Shown here in pieces: positions 1 through 8,623 of a stretch of 64,000 bases of DNA. Both the position numbers and the translations under genes were made by a program. Position 1 is the first letter of the stretch; each line of letters opens with the position of its first letter. The DNA comes from Nisaea denitrificans DSM 18348. GTDB taxonomy: Bacteria; Pseudomonadota; Alphaproteobacteria; Thalassobaculales; Thalassobaculaceae. The stretch is from positions 62,001 to 126,000 of the forward strand of contig NZ_AUFM01000022.1 in NCBI RefSeq assembly GCF_000426505.1. The letters run 5' to 3'. The notes beneath the pieces were generated by a model, which saw nothing but the letters and a program-made list of their open reading frames with translations, was not told where the DNA came from and searched no databases.

Positions 1-431
1 GCGACTGCGGCTGCGCCGGCATTGCCGGTTTCGGGTACCTCCTCCGGCATGAAAAGGATCGTCGGCGTGAAAACCACGCCCCACCGTTTTGCCATATCCT
101 TTTCAGGCAGGGCGGTGCCATCCAGGTCGGTCACCTCCTCGTCGCCGAAAAGATTGTACTGAACCACGACAAAGTTCGACTTGATGAACTCGACGACTTC
201 CGGATCTGACAACGGCCCCTCATGCAGCTGCTTGCAGTAAATGCAACCGCGCTGCTCGAAGATCATGGCCAGCCGCTTACCCTGGCTTTCGGCGTCCGCG
301 ATATCCTCGGCCACATCCTTGAAAGAGACTGTAAACCAGGGCTTCTTGTGAAGACCGTCCTCACCGACCTCGGCCAATGCCGGGGGAATGATCAGCAAGG
401 CTGCGAGAAGTCCAAAAATCACACGCGTCAT
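1..431 (-). CDS. soxW: SoxW-like periplasmic thioredoxin (partial, 3' end outside window)
   Basis: The start codon is visible but the C-terminus runs off the window. The protein begins with a signal peptide (MTRVIFGLLAALLIIPPALA) followed by a thioredoxin-like fold with the redox motif GCIYC near residues 62-66 and a cis-Pro type segment VVFTPTILF further on. It should work in the periplasm as a disulfide reductase or carrier. It lies 11 bp downstream of the CcdA-like membrane protein on the same strand, the soxV-soxW arrangement in which SoxV passes electrons across the membrane to SoxW. The family (SoxW/DsbD-gamma-like thioredoxins) is clear; the name SoxW rests on context. Confidence 0.75.
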   Translation of the reverse strand, partial: MTRVIFGLLAALLIIPPALAEVGEDGLHKKPWFTVSFKDVAEDIADAESQGKRLAMIFEQRGCIYCKQLHEGPLSDPEVVEFIKSNFVVVQYNLFGDEEVTDLDGTALPEKDMAKRWGVVFTPTILFMPEEVPETGNAGAAAV

Positions 432-442
432 GTCCTGTCTCC

Positions 443-1177
443 TCATCCGATGGTTCCGAATACCGGGAAAGTGTCGATCATCCACTGGGCAATAACGCCG
501 ACCGTGTTGGTGCCGATCAGGGCGGCAAAGACCAGCAGCGTGGCGCCAATGCCCTTCTCGACAACAGCAACGTAACGGCGGACCGATTTCATCCACTGCA
601 TGAAAGGCCCAAAAAAGAAGGCCGCGAGGATGAATGGCAAGGTCATGCCGATGCCATAGCCGAACAGCAGGAAAGCACCTTGCTGGACCGTTTCAGCGGC
701 TCCCGCACTGAACAGGATCATCGCCAGAACCGGTCCGACGCAAGGGGTCCAGCCAAAAGCGAAGGCAAGCCCGACCAGATAGGGGCCGATCATCCCGGCC
801 GGGGCCGCGACATCCATCCGGGCCTGCCTGTACAGCAGCGGTATTTTCACCCAGCCAAGGAAATGCAGTCCCATGGCGGCGATTACGATCGCTGCGCCAT
901 AGCGCAGAATGTCGAAATACTCGCGCAGCTGCTGTCCGAACGCCGACGCGCTGGCGCCGAGGCCGACAAACACCGTAATAACCCCGGCCGAGAACAGAAT
1001 GGAGGAGAGCACAACCTTCCGGCGCGCGGCTCCGTCGCTTTCCCGCTCTTCGAGCTCGTTCATCGATACCCCGGCCATATAGCAGAGATAGAACGGGACG
1101 ATTGGCAGGATGCATGGGGTCAGAAAAGATGCCAACCCGGCAACAAACGCGCCGCCAATCCCTATATCGAAGCCCAT
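443..1177 (-). CDS. soxV: CcdA/SoxV-type transmembrane thiol-electron transporter
   Basis: A 244-residue membrane protein of the CcdA/DsbD-beta family with about six hydrophobic helices. The first conserved cysteine lies in the N-terminal motif ASFLTPCILPIVPFY and the second in FGWTPCVGP, the pair that relays electrons from cytoplasmic thioredoxin to the periplasm. In sox loci SoxV supplies reductant to SoxW and from there to the SoxYZ carrier or to cytochrome c maturation. It is transcribed divergently from the soxS-like gene across an 83-bp region and is followed by the thioredoxin gene. A second out-of-frame ATG 11 bp upstream sits in a short direct repeat, so the exact start has a small uncertainty. 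Confidence 0.85.
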   Translation of the reverse strand: MGFDIGIGGAFVAGLASFLTPCILPIVPFYLCYMAGVSMNELEERESDGAARRKVVLSSILFSAGVITVFVGLGASASAFGQQLREYFDILRYGAAIVIAAMGLHFLGWVKIPLLYRQARMDVAAPAGMIGPYLVGLAFAFGWTPCVGPVLAMILFSAGAAETVQQGAFLLFGYGIGMTLPFILAAFFFGPFMQWMKSVRRYVAVVEKGIGATLLVFAALIGTNTVGVIAQWMIDTFPVFGTIG

Positions 1178-1231
1178 TTTGAGCCCATTTTCTTATCTTC
1201 CCCGAACGTTTCCTCGACCGTACTTGCGGTC

Positions 1232-1257
1232 AACATATTCTCACATTAGAATTTGTT
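1232..1257. promoter_or_regulatory. Candidate ArsR/SoxR (BigR-type) operator
   Basis: Imperfect palindrome: AACATATTC and GAATTTGTT (8 of 9 bases complementary) separated by 8 bp, centred in the divergent soxV/soxS intergenic region. AT-rich ATTC/GAAT dyads are typical of ArsR-family sulfur repressors. A matching repressor gene lies 1 kb downstream (2220-2570). The element ends 3 bp before the soxS-like ATG, so a bound repressor would block that promoter. Operator assignment is inferred. Confidence 0.5.
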
Positions 1258-1260
1258 ATT

Positions 1261-1680
1261 ATGTTCCATGCTCCGTTACGACAAAGCAAGAAATTGTTGG
1301 CGGCTGCCGCGATGGCGGTGCTTGCCATGAGTCTTGCCAGCCACACCGCACCGGCCGCCGCTGGCAACGAGCTGCTCATGGTTGAACAGACGGGCTGTGA
1401 ATGGTGCGAGGCCTGGAATGAAGAAATCGGCGGAATCTATCATCTGACGGACGAGGGTAAACGCGCGCCGTTGCGCCGACAGGACCTGTTCGATACTTGG
1501 CCAGCCGACATAACGATCAAGGGATCGGTGCACTTCACGCCGACCTTCATTTTACTGGACAACGGAACGGAGACCGGCCGGATCGAAGGCTATCCGGGTG
1601 ATGATTTCTTCTGGCCGATGCTCGTCCGGCTCCTCGACAAAAACAAGCGGACAAACCCGCTCAAGGAAGGAAACGACTGA
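1261..1680 (+). CDS. soxS: SoxS-like secreted thioredoxin-fold protein
   Basis: A 139-residue protein with a basic N-terminus and signal peptide (roughly residues 9-33, ending ...SHTAPAAAG) followed by a small thioredoxin-like domain. The redox motif TGCEWCEAW falls around residues 44-50 and VHFTPTFILLDNG is the cis-Pro region. It matches the periplasmic SoxS proteins that keep the SoxYZ carrier reduced. It overlaps the next gene by one base (TGATG), so the two are translationally coupled. The chosen ATG has no visible Shine-Dalgarno sequence and almost touches the palindrome upstream; a leaderless transcript is one explanation, and a later start is unlikely because it would remove the signal peptide. 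Confidence 0.75.
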   Translation: MFHAPLRQSKKLLAAAAMAVLAMSLASHTAPAAAGNELLMVEQTGCEWCEAWNEEIGGIYHLTDEGKRAPLRRQDLFDTWPADITIKGSVHFTPTFILLDNGTETGRIEGYPGDDFFWPMLVRLLDKNKRTNPLKEGND

Positions 1681-2195
1681 TGAAAAAGACCATTCTAGCA
1701 TGTGCCGCCCTGGCCACCCTGCTGGCGCTCACACCGTTCCATCCGTCAAAAGCTCAGAACGCCGAAGCACTTGTCACCTACGAGTCGATGAAGCCCGAGG
1801 TCGCCCTCAATCTCGCGCAAGCCGCACTGAAGATTTGCGGTGAGGCCGGCTATCAGGTGGCTGTTGCCGTTGTCGACCGGACGGGCCTGACCCAGGTTCT
1901 CCTGCGAGACCGTTTCGCCGGGCCGCACACAGTATCAACAGCGACCCGCAAGGCCTGGACCGCAGTGAGTTTCCGCGCGTCGACTTTGGAATTGTCTTCC
2001 CTGGTACAGACCGATGCCGTGATGGCGCAGCTGCCCAATATCACCAACGCCCTCGTCCTCGGCGGCGGTGTCCCGGTCCTGGCCGCCGGCAAAATAATCG
2101 GCGGGATTGGGATCTCCGGCGCCCCCGGAGCCGATCTGGATGATGATTGTGCCCAAAAGGCTATTGAAACCATCCAGGATTTCCTAGATTTCTAA
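1680..2195 (+). CDS. HbpS/GlcG-family (DUF336) secreted protein
   Basis: A 171-residue protein with a signal peptide (MKKTILACAALATLLALTPF, cleaved near SKA-QN) and a GlcG/HbpS domain. Family marks include the AxxGYQVAVAVVDRTGL strand, the TVSTATRKAWTAVSF helix and the glycine-rich GGGVPVLAAGKIIGGIGISG loop. Family members bind haem or small ligands extracellularly and are common as periplasmic members of sox and other redox loci. Here it is coupled to the soxS-like gene upstream (AAGGAAACGACTG precedes the ATG) and followed 24 bp later by the ArsR gene. Its exact role in sulfur oxidation is not established from sequence. Confidence 0.75.
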   Translation: MKKTILACAALATLLALTPFHPSKAQNAEALVTYESMKPEVALNLAQAALKICGEAGYQVAVAVVDRTGLTQVLLRDRFAGPHTVSTATRKAWTAVSFRASTLELSSLVQTDAVMAQLPNITNALVLGGGVPVLAAGKIIGGIGISGAPGADLDDDCAQKAIETIQDFLDF

Positions 2196-2219
2196 CGCTG
2201 CCAACTCTGGAGCCGACCT

Positions 2220-2570
2220 ATGCCCTTGCCTGTTTTGGACGAAACCGCGACCGACGCCGAGATCGACGCCATGATCGAGAACGCGACGCATGCGACCGAG
2301 TTCATGAAGGCGCTGGCACATGAAGGCCGGCTCCTCATTCTCTGCCAGCTGGCCACGGGTGAAAAATCCGTGACCGAGCTGGAGGAATTACTCTCCTCCC
2401 GGCAAGCCGCCGTTTCACAACAGCTCGCCCGGCTCCGGCTGGAAGGCTTGGTCAATCACCGTCGCGAAGGCAAGACCATCTATTACAGCCTGAAGGACGA
2501 AAGGGCGATCCGTATGATCGAGTTGCTCTACGACATGTTCTGCAAGGAAGAGCTCGTCCTCGAAGCCTAG
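2220..2570 (+). CDS. soxR: Persulfide-sensing ArsR-family repressor (SoxR/BigR/SqrR type)
   Basis: A 116-residue winged-helix protein of the ArsR family. The recognition helix region reads SSRQAAVSQQLARLRLEGL (about residues 59-77), followed by the wing GKTIYYSL. Two cysteines sit at residues 42 and 108. These are the positions used by BigR/SqrR-type repressors, whose cysteines form a polysulfide bridge on sulfide or persulfide exposure and release DNA. No metal-binding CxC motif of arsenical sensors is present. It probably represses the divergent soxV/soxS promoter, where a palindrome is present at 1232-1257. Start chosen for the GGAG upstream. Confidence 0.85.
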   Translation: MPLPVLDETATDAEIDAMIENATHATEFMKALAHEGRLLILCQLATGEKSVTELEELLSSRQAAVSQQLARLRLEGLVNHRREGKTIYYSLKDERAIRMIELLYDMFCKEELVLEA

Positions 2571-2641
2571 ATATTCGGGGGCGATGCGCCCCTTAAAAAG
2601 CTCGGGTCGACACCCAGCGCGTGACGCGCCACACTCCCCCG

Positions 2642-3760
2642 ATGTTTGCACTCTCCGATACAGCCGCCGTGACCCTGATCGGCTTTGCGACCGGCGCTGT
2701 TCTGGGCCTTGCCGCCAGGATTCCGCGTTTCTGTACCCTCGGTGCGATCGAAGATGCGCTCTATGGCGGAAACCGCGACCGGATCATGATGTGGCCGATG
2801 GCGATAGGGGTCGCGGTCGCGGCAACGGCCGTGCTTGCGGCACTCGGGTGGGCAACGATCGAAAACTCCGCTTTTTTCAGGTTCGAATTCAGCCTCTCCG
2901 CATCCATCATCGGCGGCCTGATGTTCGGGATCGGCATGGCGCTCGCCGGGAATTGCGGTTTTGGTGCTCTGGCGCGTGTCGGCGGCGGCGATATCCGCTC
3001 GGTCCTGATCGTCCTGGTTATCGGCATCGCAGCCTATATGGCCGCAGTCGGCCCCCTGGCGGAACTCCGCACGACACTGTTTCCGCGGACCGAAGCAGCG
3101 CATCCGGGCTCCGGGTCCATTGCCGGTTTTATCGCGGAACACACCAGCATTTCAGCGCTCTACGTCGCGCTGGCCCTCGCCGTTCTGCTGATCGCGCCCG
3201 CACTCACCGACCCGCATTTCATCAGCAACCGCTCCGCCGTCATCTGGTCCGTCCTGATCGGACTGTCCTGCAGCGCAGCCTGGTGGGGCACCAGTTACGT
3301 CGCGCATACCGGGTTCGAGCATGTTCCTGTTGAATCCCACAGCTTCACGATGCCGCTCGGCGAAATCGTCCTGCAGGTCATGGGGGTTGGCGGTCATTTC
3401 GGCGGGTTCTCTGTTGGATCGGTTTCTGGCGTCCTGAGCGGCGCTCTGCTCGGCGCCCGCATACGGAAACAGTTCCACTGGGAAGCCTGCGACGACCCTG
3501 GCGAGCTGCGCCGCCAGATCTTCGGTGCGGTCCTTATGGGCTTTGGCGGCGTGATCGCGCTCGGCTGTTCCGTCGGACAGGGCCTTTCCGCGTTTTCCGT
3601 ACTGGCTTGGAGCGCACCGGTGACCGCCGCATCCATCAGCGTCGGCGCCATTGTCGGATTGCGCTATCTGGTGGAAGGCAGCCGGATGACCGACGCCCTG
3701 TTACTCCCCTTCCAGACCCTTCTAGCCCTGTTCCGTCGCGGGCCGAGATCTCGCTCCTGA
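2642..3760 (+). CDS. YeeE/YedE (TsuA/SoxT-like) sulfur-compound transporter
   Basis: A membrane protein of about 372 residues and some ten hydrophobic segments, made of two homologous halves. Each half carries the family pattern: an N-terminal ARIPRFCTLGAIEDA with GIGMALAGNCGFGALARVGGGD, and a C-terminal GFGGVIALGCSVGQGLSAFSV. The conserved cysteines in NCGFG and GCSVGQG are those thought to pass thiosulfate or sulfane sulfur inward. In sox loci such genes are called soxT and lie next to soxR, as here. An upstream GTG at 2621 would add seven residues, but neither start has a good ribosome-binding site. Confidence 0.85.
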   Translation: MFALSDTAAVTLIGFATGAVLGLAARIPRFCTLGAIEDALYGGNRDRIMMWPMAIGVAVAATAVLAALGWATIENSAFFRFEFSLSASIIGGLMFGIGMALAGNCGFGALARVGGGDIRSVLIVLVIGIAAYMAAVGPLAELRTTLFPRTEAAHPGSGSIAGFIAEHTSISALYVALALAVLLIAPALTDPHFISNRSAVIWSVLIGLSCSAAWWGTSYVAHTGFEHVPVESHSFTMPLGEIVLQVMGVGGHFGGFSVGSVSGVLSGALLGARIRKQFHWEACDDPGELRRQIFGAVLMGFGGVIALGCSVGQGLSAFSVLAWSAPVTAASISVGAIVGLRYLVEGSRMTDALLLPFQTLLALFRRGPRSRS

Positions 3761-4027
3761 AATTCCTATATCCAGTGCCGCCACACCAATAAGCGGCGTC
3801 ATTTCTCCGCTTCATATTTGAATTGTTAAAGATTTCCTCGTACCTATGCAGGTCGGCCCGACAAAACCGTTCGAATTCTGAACCTGAACGGCTCGGATCG
3901 GGAGCCCAGATGAAGCAAAGCGGACATTGCGGACATAGTCACGTGAGCCCCCCGGAAGCTGAGACGGGTTGGAATTAGCCAGACGGCACTGGCTAACCAC
4001 TTATAAAAGAAAGAATAGTTTTAAGTC

Positions 4028-5842
4028 ATGAAGCTCCGCCGCTGGCAGCAAAGTGTTATCGACGACTTCCAGTCCATACGCGAAAGCTACAAACGATTTG
4101 TTCTCAAAGCTCCGACCGGGGCTGGGAAAACGGTTCTTGCCCGGGAAATCATCGACAGGTTCTACGATGGCAAGAAAGTCATCATTCTCTGTCACCGGCT
4201 GGTTTTGCTGGACCAGCTTCAAGCGGCCTTGACGAGAGGACGTCGCGTTAAAACACTGAAGGTCTCGGATAAAGGGGAGGCTTTCGACGATTACGATGTC
4301 CTGCTCTCCACCAGCATGCGGGCGCGGGAAGTGCTCGAAGACGCGATCCCGAAAGCAGACCTGATCATCGTGGATGAGGCCCACCGCGTCTCGCCGAACG
4401 GCAGCGGGTACAAGCGCATCATTGATCTGTTCCGCGAGAAGGGGAAAGCCGGCGCTCATTTCATGGGCCTGACGGCATCGCCCGAGCGACGGACTGGCGA
4501 TCAGCGCGACCAGTTGAGCGCGGCTTTTGACGCCATTATCGACTGTGCCGATATTCGGGACCTGATTGCGGAAGGTATCCTGGTGCAACCGAGATACCGG
4601 CCGCACTTCGTTCATGACCTCAATCTGGACGGTATCGAAGTCAGCTCCGGCGAGTATCCCGTATCCCGGCTGACGGACGAAATCATCAGATCGTCGATGC
4701 TCGATTACGCCACGCAGGCCTACCTGGAAGAGCGGGAGAAGATTCATCCACTTCCGATCTCAGCTTGGTTTTGCCCTGATATAAAAGTTGCCGAATTTAC
4801 CGAAGAGCGGCTCCGCACCATCGGAATCAAGACGGCCATTATAACGGCGGGAACACCTTTGACGGAACGGCGCCGCATCCTTGCGGCGCATGACAAGGGT
4901 GAAATCGAGGCCCTCATTTCTGTCGGCGTGCTGATCGAAGGATGGGATAATCCCGAGTGCAATATCATTGTCCATATGCGGCCGACGCTCTCAAAGGTCT
5001 TGTGGGGCCAGTCGATAGGGCGCGGACTTCGGTCTTCCCCGAGCAAGACCGAATGTGTCGTCATCGATGTCAGCTCGAACTGGACGACTTTCGGCCCGGT
5101 CGAAAACTTGAAATGGACTCTCTGGAGCCCTCCCCGGTCATTCCTGCAGTTTCAAAACCGGTTTAACTGGATTGGCCAGCAACAGGACGATGAGGACAAT
5201 CCGGAAACCTATCTGCTCTGCAAGAACGAGACGGCCCAGGGGAAGTCATGCTCCCACATCTATAAGAAAGGCCGTTTTGAGGGCGACACCTGCCCTGCCT
5301 GCAACAAGTATGCAGCCGTCGATATCTATAAAGCGCAAAAACTGGATTTAACGCTTAACGACAACAAGTTGCATCGCATTTTCTTTTCCAAAGTGCCGGA
5401 AATCTATGAAACCCTGAACACCTCAATCTGGGGAACCCTTGAGGGCAGCGCTTGGCGCACGGCAAACGAGAGGGAGATGGTCTATCTCGTCTTTTGCCTA
5501 GCCTTCGTTAAGTCATCCCCCGACGTTGCCAGCACCGAGGGACTCTATTGGGAAGACACTCTCAGGACAGAAGCGGAAATACGCCGCGAATTGATTGATA
5601 ATAAACGCTTTGTTACCAAGAAAATGGAGTTCGAGCTAAGCTGGCTGGCAGATGGTCTGGATACACGCCGTCATGTGCGCACCCTGCAAGCCGACTATGG
5701 CGTCTCGATCATGGGACCAATCCTGAACGACTTCTCCCGAGCCGAATGCGAGGCTAAATACCAGCGCGCGATAAAAATCACGGAACGGATTGTCACTCTT
5801 GGATGTTCTGCGAAGGACGATCTGCCGTACTTCGTTGCATAG
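4028..5842 (+). CDS. Superfamily 2 DEAD/DEAH helicase with C-terminal zinc-finger-like segment
   Basis: 604 residues. Motif I is KAPTGAGKTVLARE (about residues 29-42), motif II LIIVDEAHR (about 113-121), motif III GLTASPER, and the C-terminal RecA domain has LIEGWDNPECN and the arginine-finger motif QSIGRGLRSS (about 330). After the helicase core, four cysteines (CKNETA..SCSH....CPAC, about residues 397-428) look like a zinc ribbon. Such SF2 proteins (YprA/RecQ/RAD25-like) are often carried near mobile DNA or in DNA-processing and defence loci, but no partner nuclease or methylase is visible. It ends 70 bp before the left copy of the tRNA-derived repeat, so it probably lies just outside the island. 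Specific function unknown. Confidence 0.8.
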   Translation: MKLRRWQQSVIDDFQSIRESYKRFVLKAPTGAGKTVLAREIIDRFYDGKKVIILCHRLVLLDQLQAALTRGRRVKTLKVSDKGEAFDDYDVLLSTSMRAREVLEDAIPKADLIIVDEAHRVSPNGSGYKRIIDLFREKGKAGAHFMGLTASPERRTGDQRDQLSAAFDAIIDCADIRDLIAEGILVQPRYRPHFVHDLNLDGIEVSSGEYPVSRLTDEIIRSSMLDYATQAYLEEREKIHPLPISAWFCPDIKVAEFTEERLRTIGIKTAIITAGTPLTERRRILAAHDKGEIEALISVGVLIEGWDNPECNIIVHMRPTLSKVLWGQSIGRGLRSSPSKTECVVIDVSSNWTTFGPVENLKWTLWSPPRSFLQFQNRFNWIGQQQDDEDNPETYLLCKNETAQGKSCSHIYKKGRFEGDTCPACNKYAAVDIYKAQKLDLTLNDNKLHRIFFSKVPEIYETLNTSIWGTLEGSAWRTANEREMVYLVFCLAFVKSSPDVASTEGLYWEDTLRTEAEIRRELIDNKRFVTKKMEFELSWLADGLDTRRHVRTLQADYGVSIMGPILNDFSRAECEAKYQRAIKITERIVTLGCSAKDDLPYFVA

Positions 5843-5911
5843 CGTGTCGCCTTACTGGCCGGAACGGTTCCGACTGAACCGCGCCCCTAACTCATGAAAG
5901 TTCTAGAAGAA

Positions 5912-5927
5912 ATGGTAGCGGAGGAGG
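5912..5927. repeat. Left attachment repeat (copy of tRNA-Met 3' end)
   Basis: The 16 bases ATGGTAGCGGAGGAGG occur here and, in the same orientation, at 33758-33773. There they form the last 15 bases of tRNA-Met plus one base beyond. Sequence before and after the repeat differs between the two copies, as expected for the two ends of an element integrated in the 3' end of a tRNA gene. The integrase gene starts 160 bp to the right. Confidence 0.75.
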
Positions 5928-6022
5928 CTACAAACCCCCTGTCTCATAGAATTTCAGATGGCTCCAATATCATTCTGATAACACTATAGTTTCCGAAACG
6001 CTATTTCATGTTGTCTCTTAAT

Positions 6023-6080
6023 ATGTCCCCACATCGCAGTTTTCGTGTTGGGTCTAATGTTGGGAAATTATGTGGGGATA
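6023..6080. repeat. Phased direct and inverted repeats upstream of the integrase (candidate arm-type sites)
   Basis: TGTTGGG at 6046-6052, TGTTGGG at 6058-6064 and TGTGGGG at 6071-6077 are spaced 12-13 bp apart, just before the integrase ATG at 6087. An inverted partner, ATGTCCCCACAT, lies at 6023-6034. P4-type and lambda-type integrases bind arm sites of this kind beside the core att site. The assignment is inferred from position and repetition. Confidence 0.4.
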
Positions 6081-6086
6081 AGGGTC

Positions 6087-7229
6087 ATGAACCGCCTCAC
6101 CGCCAAGACGGTCAAGTCCCTGAAAGATCCGGGTCTCTTCGGTGACGGCACTGCCCTTTATCTGCGCATCAGCCCCAAGGGCGGCAAGTCCTGGATCCTG
6201 CGCACTGTCGTGCATGGCCGCCGCCGTGACATCGGCCTCGGGTCGGCCGGGCTTGTTTCTCTTGCCGAGGCACGAGAACTCGCGATCGATTACAGACGCA
6301 TTGCGCGGAACGGCGGCGACCCACTCGCCGAGAAGCGACGGAAGACAGTCCGGTTCAGCGACGCCATGAAGACGGTCCAAGAGAACCACCGTGGCGCATG
6401 GTCGAGCGAGAAGCATGCCGAGAAGTGGATCGCCTCTCTCCAGCGCTATGCCGAGCCGACTTTGGGTGACATGCCGCTCGAGAAGATTGGCATCAGCGAC
6501 GTGCTGTAGGTCTTGACGCCTATCTGGACCGAGAAACACGATACGGCGAAACGCGTGAAGCAGCGCCTTTCGACCATCTTCGACTGGGCCAAGGGCGCCG
6601 GTTATTACCACAGCGAAAACCCCACAAACGGGATCGAGCGCTTTCTTCCCGCCGTGAAGCGCAGCGTCGAGCACATGCGCGCCCTGCCCTGGCGCGAGCT
6701 GCCAACCCTCATGAAGCAGCTTTCGAAGCGTGAAGGTATCTCGGCCCGGACACTCGAATTCCTGATTCTGACCGTGACGCGGTCTGGAGAGGCGCGCGGT
6801 GCAAGGTGGAGCGAAATCCAGGACGGCCTCTGGGTGATCCCGAAGGAGCGTATGAAAGCCGACAAACCACATCGGGTTCCTCTCACAGGAAAGGCTCTAG
6901 ACGTTCTGGAAGCTTTACGGGGGCTTGACGATAACCTGATTTTTCCAAGCAACCGGCGGGACAGGAATGGACACACGAAGCCGCAGTCCGATCAGGTATT
7001 CGTCGCACTTCAGAAACGCATGAAGCGGACGGACTTCACCATCCACGGCCTGAGAAGTACCTTCCGCGACTGGTGCAGCGAATATGCACATGCAGAGCGG
7101 GGAGTTGCCGAGGCAGCGCTTGCTCATGCATTCGGCGACAAGGTGGAACGGGCATATGCTCGGTCTGACATGTTCGACCGACGACGGGAGCTCATGAAGC
7201 GCTGGGGACAATTTTGCCTAGGGAAATAG
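6087..7229 (+). pseudogene. P4-type tyrosine-recombinase integrase, interrupted by one in-frame amber codon
   Basis: Both halves are in the same frame. Residues from ATG 6087 carry the DUF4102 N-terminal arm-binding domain (MNRLTAKTVKSLKDPG, DGTALYLRISPKGGKSW, the family hallmark) and the core-binding start. A TAG at 6507-6509 then interrupts KIGISDVL-stop-VLTPIWTEKH. The second half holds the catalytic domain: LTVTRSGEARGARW (first Arg), HGLRSTFRDW (His and Arg) and AYARSDMFDRRRELM (nucleophile Tyr). Joined, it would be about 380 residues, slightly short of the usual 400. Without the stop the enzyme looks intact, so this is either a recent point mutation or a sequencing error. It lies directly inside the left attachment repeat and is transcribed into the island. 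Confidence 0.85.
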
Positions 7230-8041
7230 GCTCCACTGGTTATTCGTCTCCCAGACGTGAAGCCTCCCTGTTCAACTTGACAGGAACCTAAGCGTTCTCG
7301 GCAAGTTTTCTTTTCCAATTAGCTACTCAGGTCCCACCCAGGTCCACAAGTCGCACCACTACCTTTCTCTTTTGACGCCATCGATAGGGGGGTAGGCCTT
7401 GGGGCTATCGATCAGTAGGTTCGGCTTCGCGGGCCTTCGCGGTGCAGCGAGCCCCTTCAAACGCTCGGTCGCGCCACTCACCTCGACGCCACATGGCTTC
7501 AGCGTATTGAACGATAAAATCCGGTAAGCGTTTGATCGAGATACAGTTTTCTGTTAGGCAACGTCTTTGCCGGTTGCAAGAATTGACGGCTTTGGGTGGG
7601 AAACAGTCCCTCGAGAATATCAATCCATGAACGACGAGAGCCACCAATCCCTCCCAAACACCGATTTCCCAGTCGCGCCATTATATCGATAGATGCGTGG
7701 CTTTGTTGGCATGCATGTCCCGGCCTACTTTAACTTGAAGCCCACCTTCAAAGGTTGGGTAGTGCATCCTAATCATTTGGATGAGAATTGGTCTGCTGCG
7801 GAGAGACTCAAGCGCCCGGTGCTGCAGGCTGTTCAGGAAACCGCCGGTAATACGGCCGAGGGTACCCTGCATCTCAATTGACCGGCAGCGTGTTCTATGC
7901 AGACGCGCTGAAAATGGATGTTCAGCATGGTACCGCGAACATCCGGTAAGGTGCGCGCTAATGGAGCCGGTACATTGAAGGACAGAATAAGACGGTCATA
8001 ATACCCTGTTGTAACTCGAACGGGCGGTGTTGAGGGGGGCT
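7230..8041. other. 812-bp region without a convincing gene
   Basis: Several short open frames occur (for example 7693-7881 on the plus strand), but none has a good start context or recognisable sequence. The stretch around 7690-7710 (GCGTGGCTTTGTTGGCATGC) faintly recalls insertion-sequence ends, without an inverted partner that I can find. It separates the integrase from the first precursor peptide and presumably holds that gene's promoter. Confidence 0.5.
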
Positions 8042-8380
8042 ATGAAACAGAAAATGATCGCGCGGCCTTTGGCGAACTTTCTCAATCGTGTCTCCATTGA
8101 CCGCGAAGTGAAACAGAAACTCCTCGTTATTCTTGATCGCTCGAAGTTCGCTTGCGACATCACGGCATTCGCCAACGAGCTTGGCTATATATTCTCAGAA
8201 TCTGATCTGCACGATGCATTGGGTGCGATTTTATCGCCGCGGTCCAATGCTTACGAAGCTGATCTATCGGATGAGGCTCTTGACGGAGTTGTCGGCGGCG
8301 GAACGCTTGTAGCCTTTCCGGCCGATCTGCATGCCGCTTTTGGTGATCTGCAGTTCGGGACTTCTTTGTCCAGCTCGTGA
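8042..8380 (+). CDS. Nif11-like leader precursor peptide 1 (double-glycine, divergent core)
   Basis: 112 residues; start ATG 8042 follows GAGGGGGC. Residues 1-65 form the helical Nif11-like leader (FLNRVSIDREVKQKLLVIL, then AFANELGYIFSESDL). It ends in the acidic helix ADLSDEALDGVVGG (about 73-86), the classical C39-peptidase cleavage motif. The predicted core is about 26 residues (starting GTLVAFPADLHAAFGDLQ, ending serine-rich SLSSS) and lacks cysteines. Unlike the other five peptides in this locus it has no C-terminal K-[KQ]-W tail and is not glycine-rich. It is separated from the export genes by the AraC regulator and may be a signalling peptide or a separately expressed substrate; that is inference. 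Confidence 0.7.
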   Translation: MKQKMIARPLANFLNRVSIDREVKQKLLVILDRSKFACDITAFANELGYIFSESDLHDALGAILSPRSNAYEADLSDEALDGVVGGGTLVAFPADLHAAFGDLQFGTSLSSS

Positions 8381-8623
8381 CTGGTGCAAAATCATACCGG
8401 CATTTGGGATCTTTCTCTTATCTCGACGATCTTTGCCGTATGTCCAATATACCGTGCAGGGCTATCAGATCGGGAATAATTTCGTATGAAAAAAGTAGAT
8501 GTGATAATATTTTATCCAATAATATGATTAAAATCATACTTGTTTGGTCTCAATTTAAGGTTTGCAGTCAGTTTTGTTGTATCTGATTAAACCTTTCTCG
8601 AGTCACCTCAGCGGGGGCAAAAG

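Noticed and set aside
4028-5842. Restriction-modification or BREX/DISARM-type defence helicase
   Set aside because: No methylase, nuclease or other system component lies nearby; only a single SF2 helicase.
7693-7881. Small gene (62 codons) upstream of peptide 1, or IS remnant
   Set aside because: No ribosome-binding site, no domain; GGCTTTGTTGG resembles some IS ends but no inverted partner or transposase was found.
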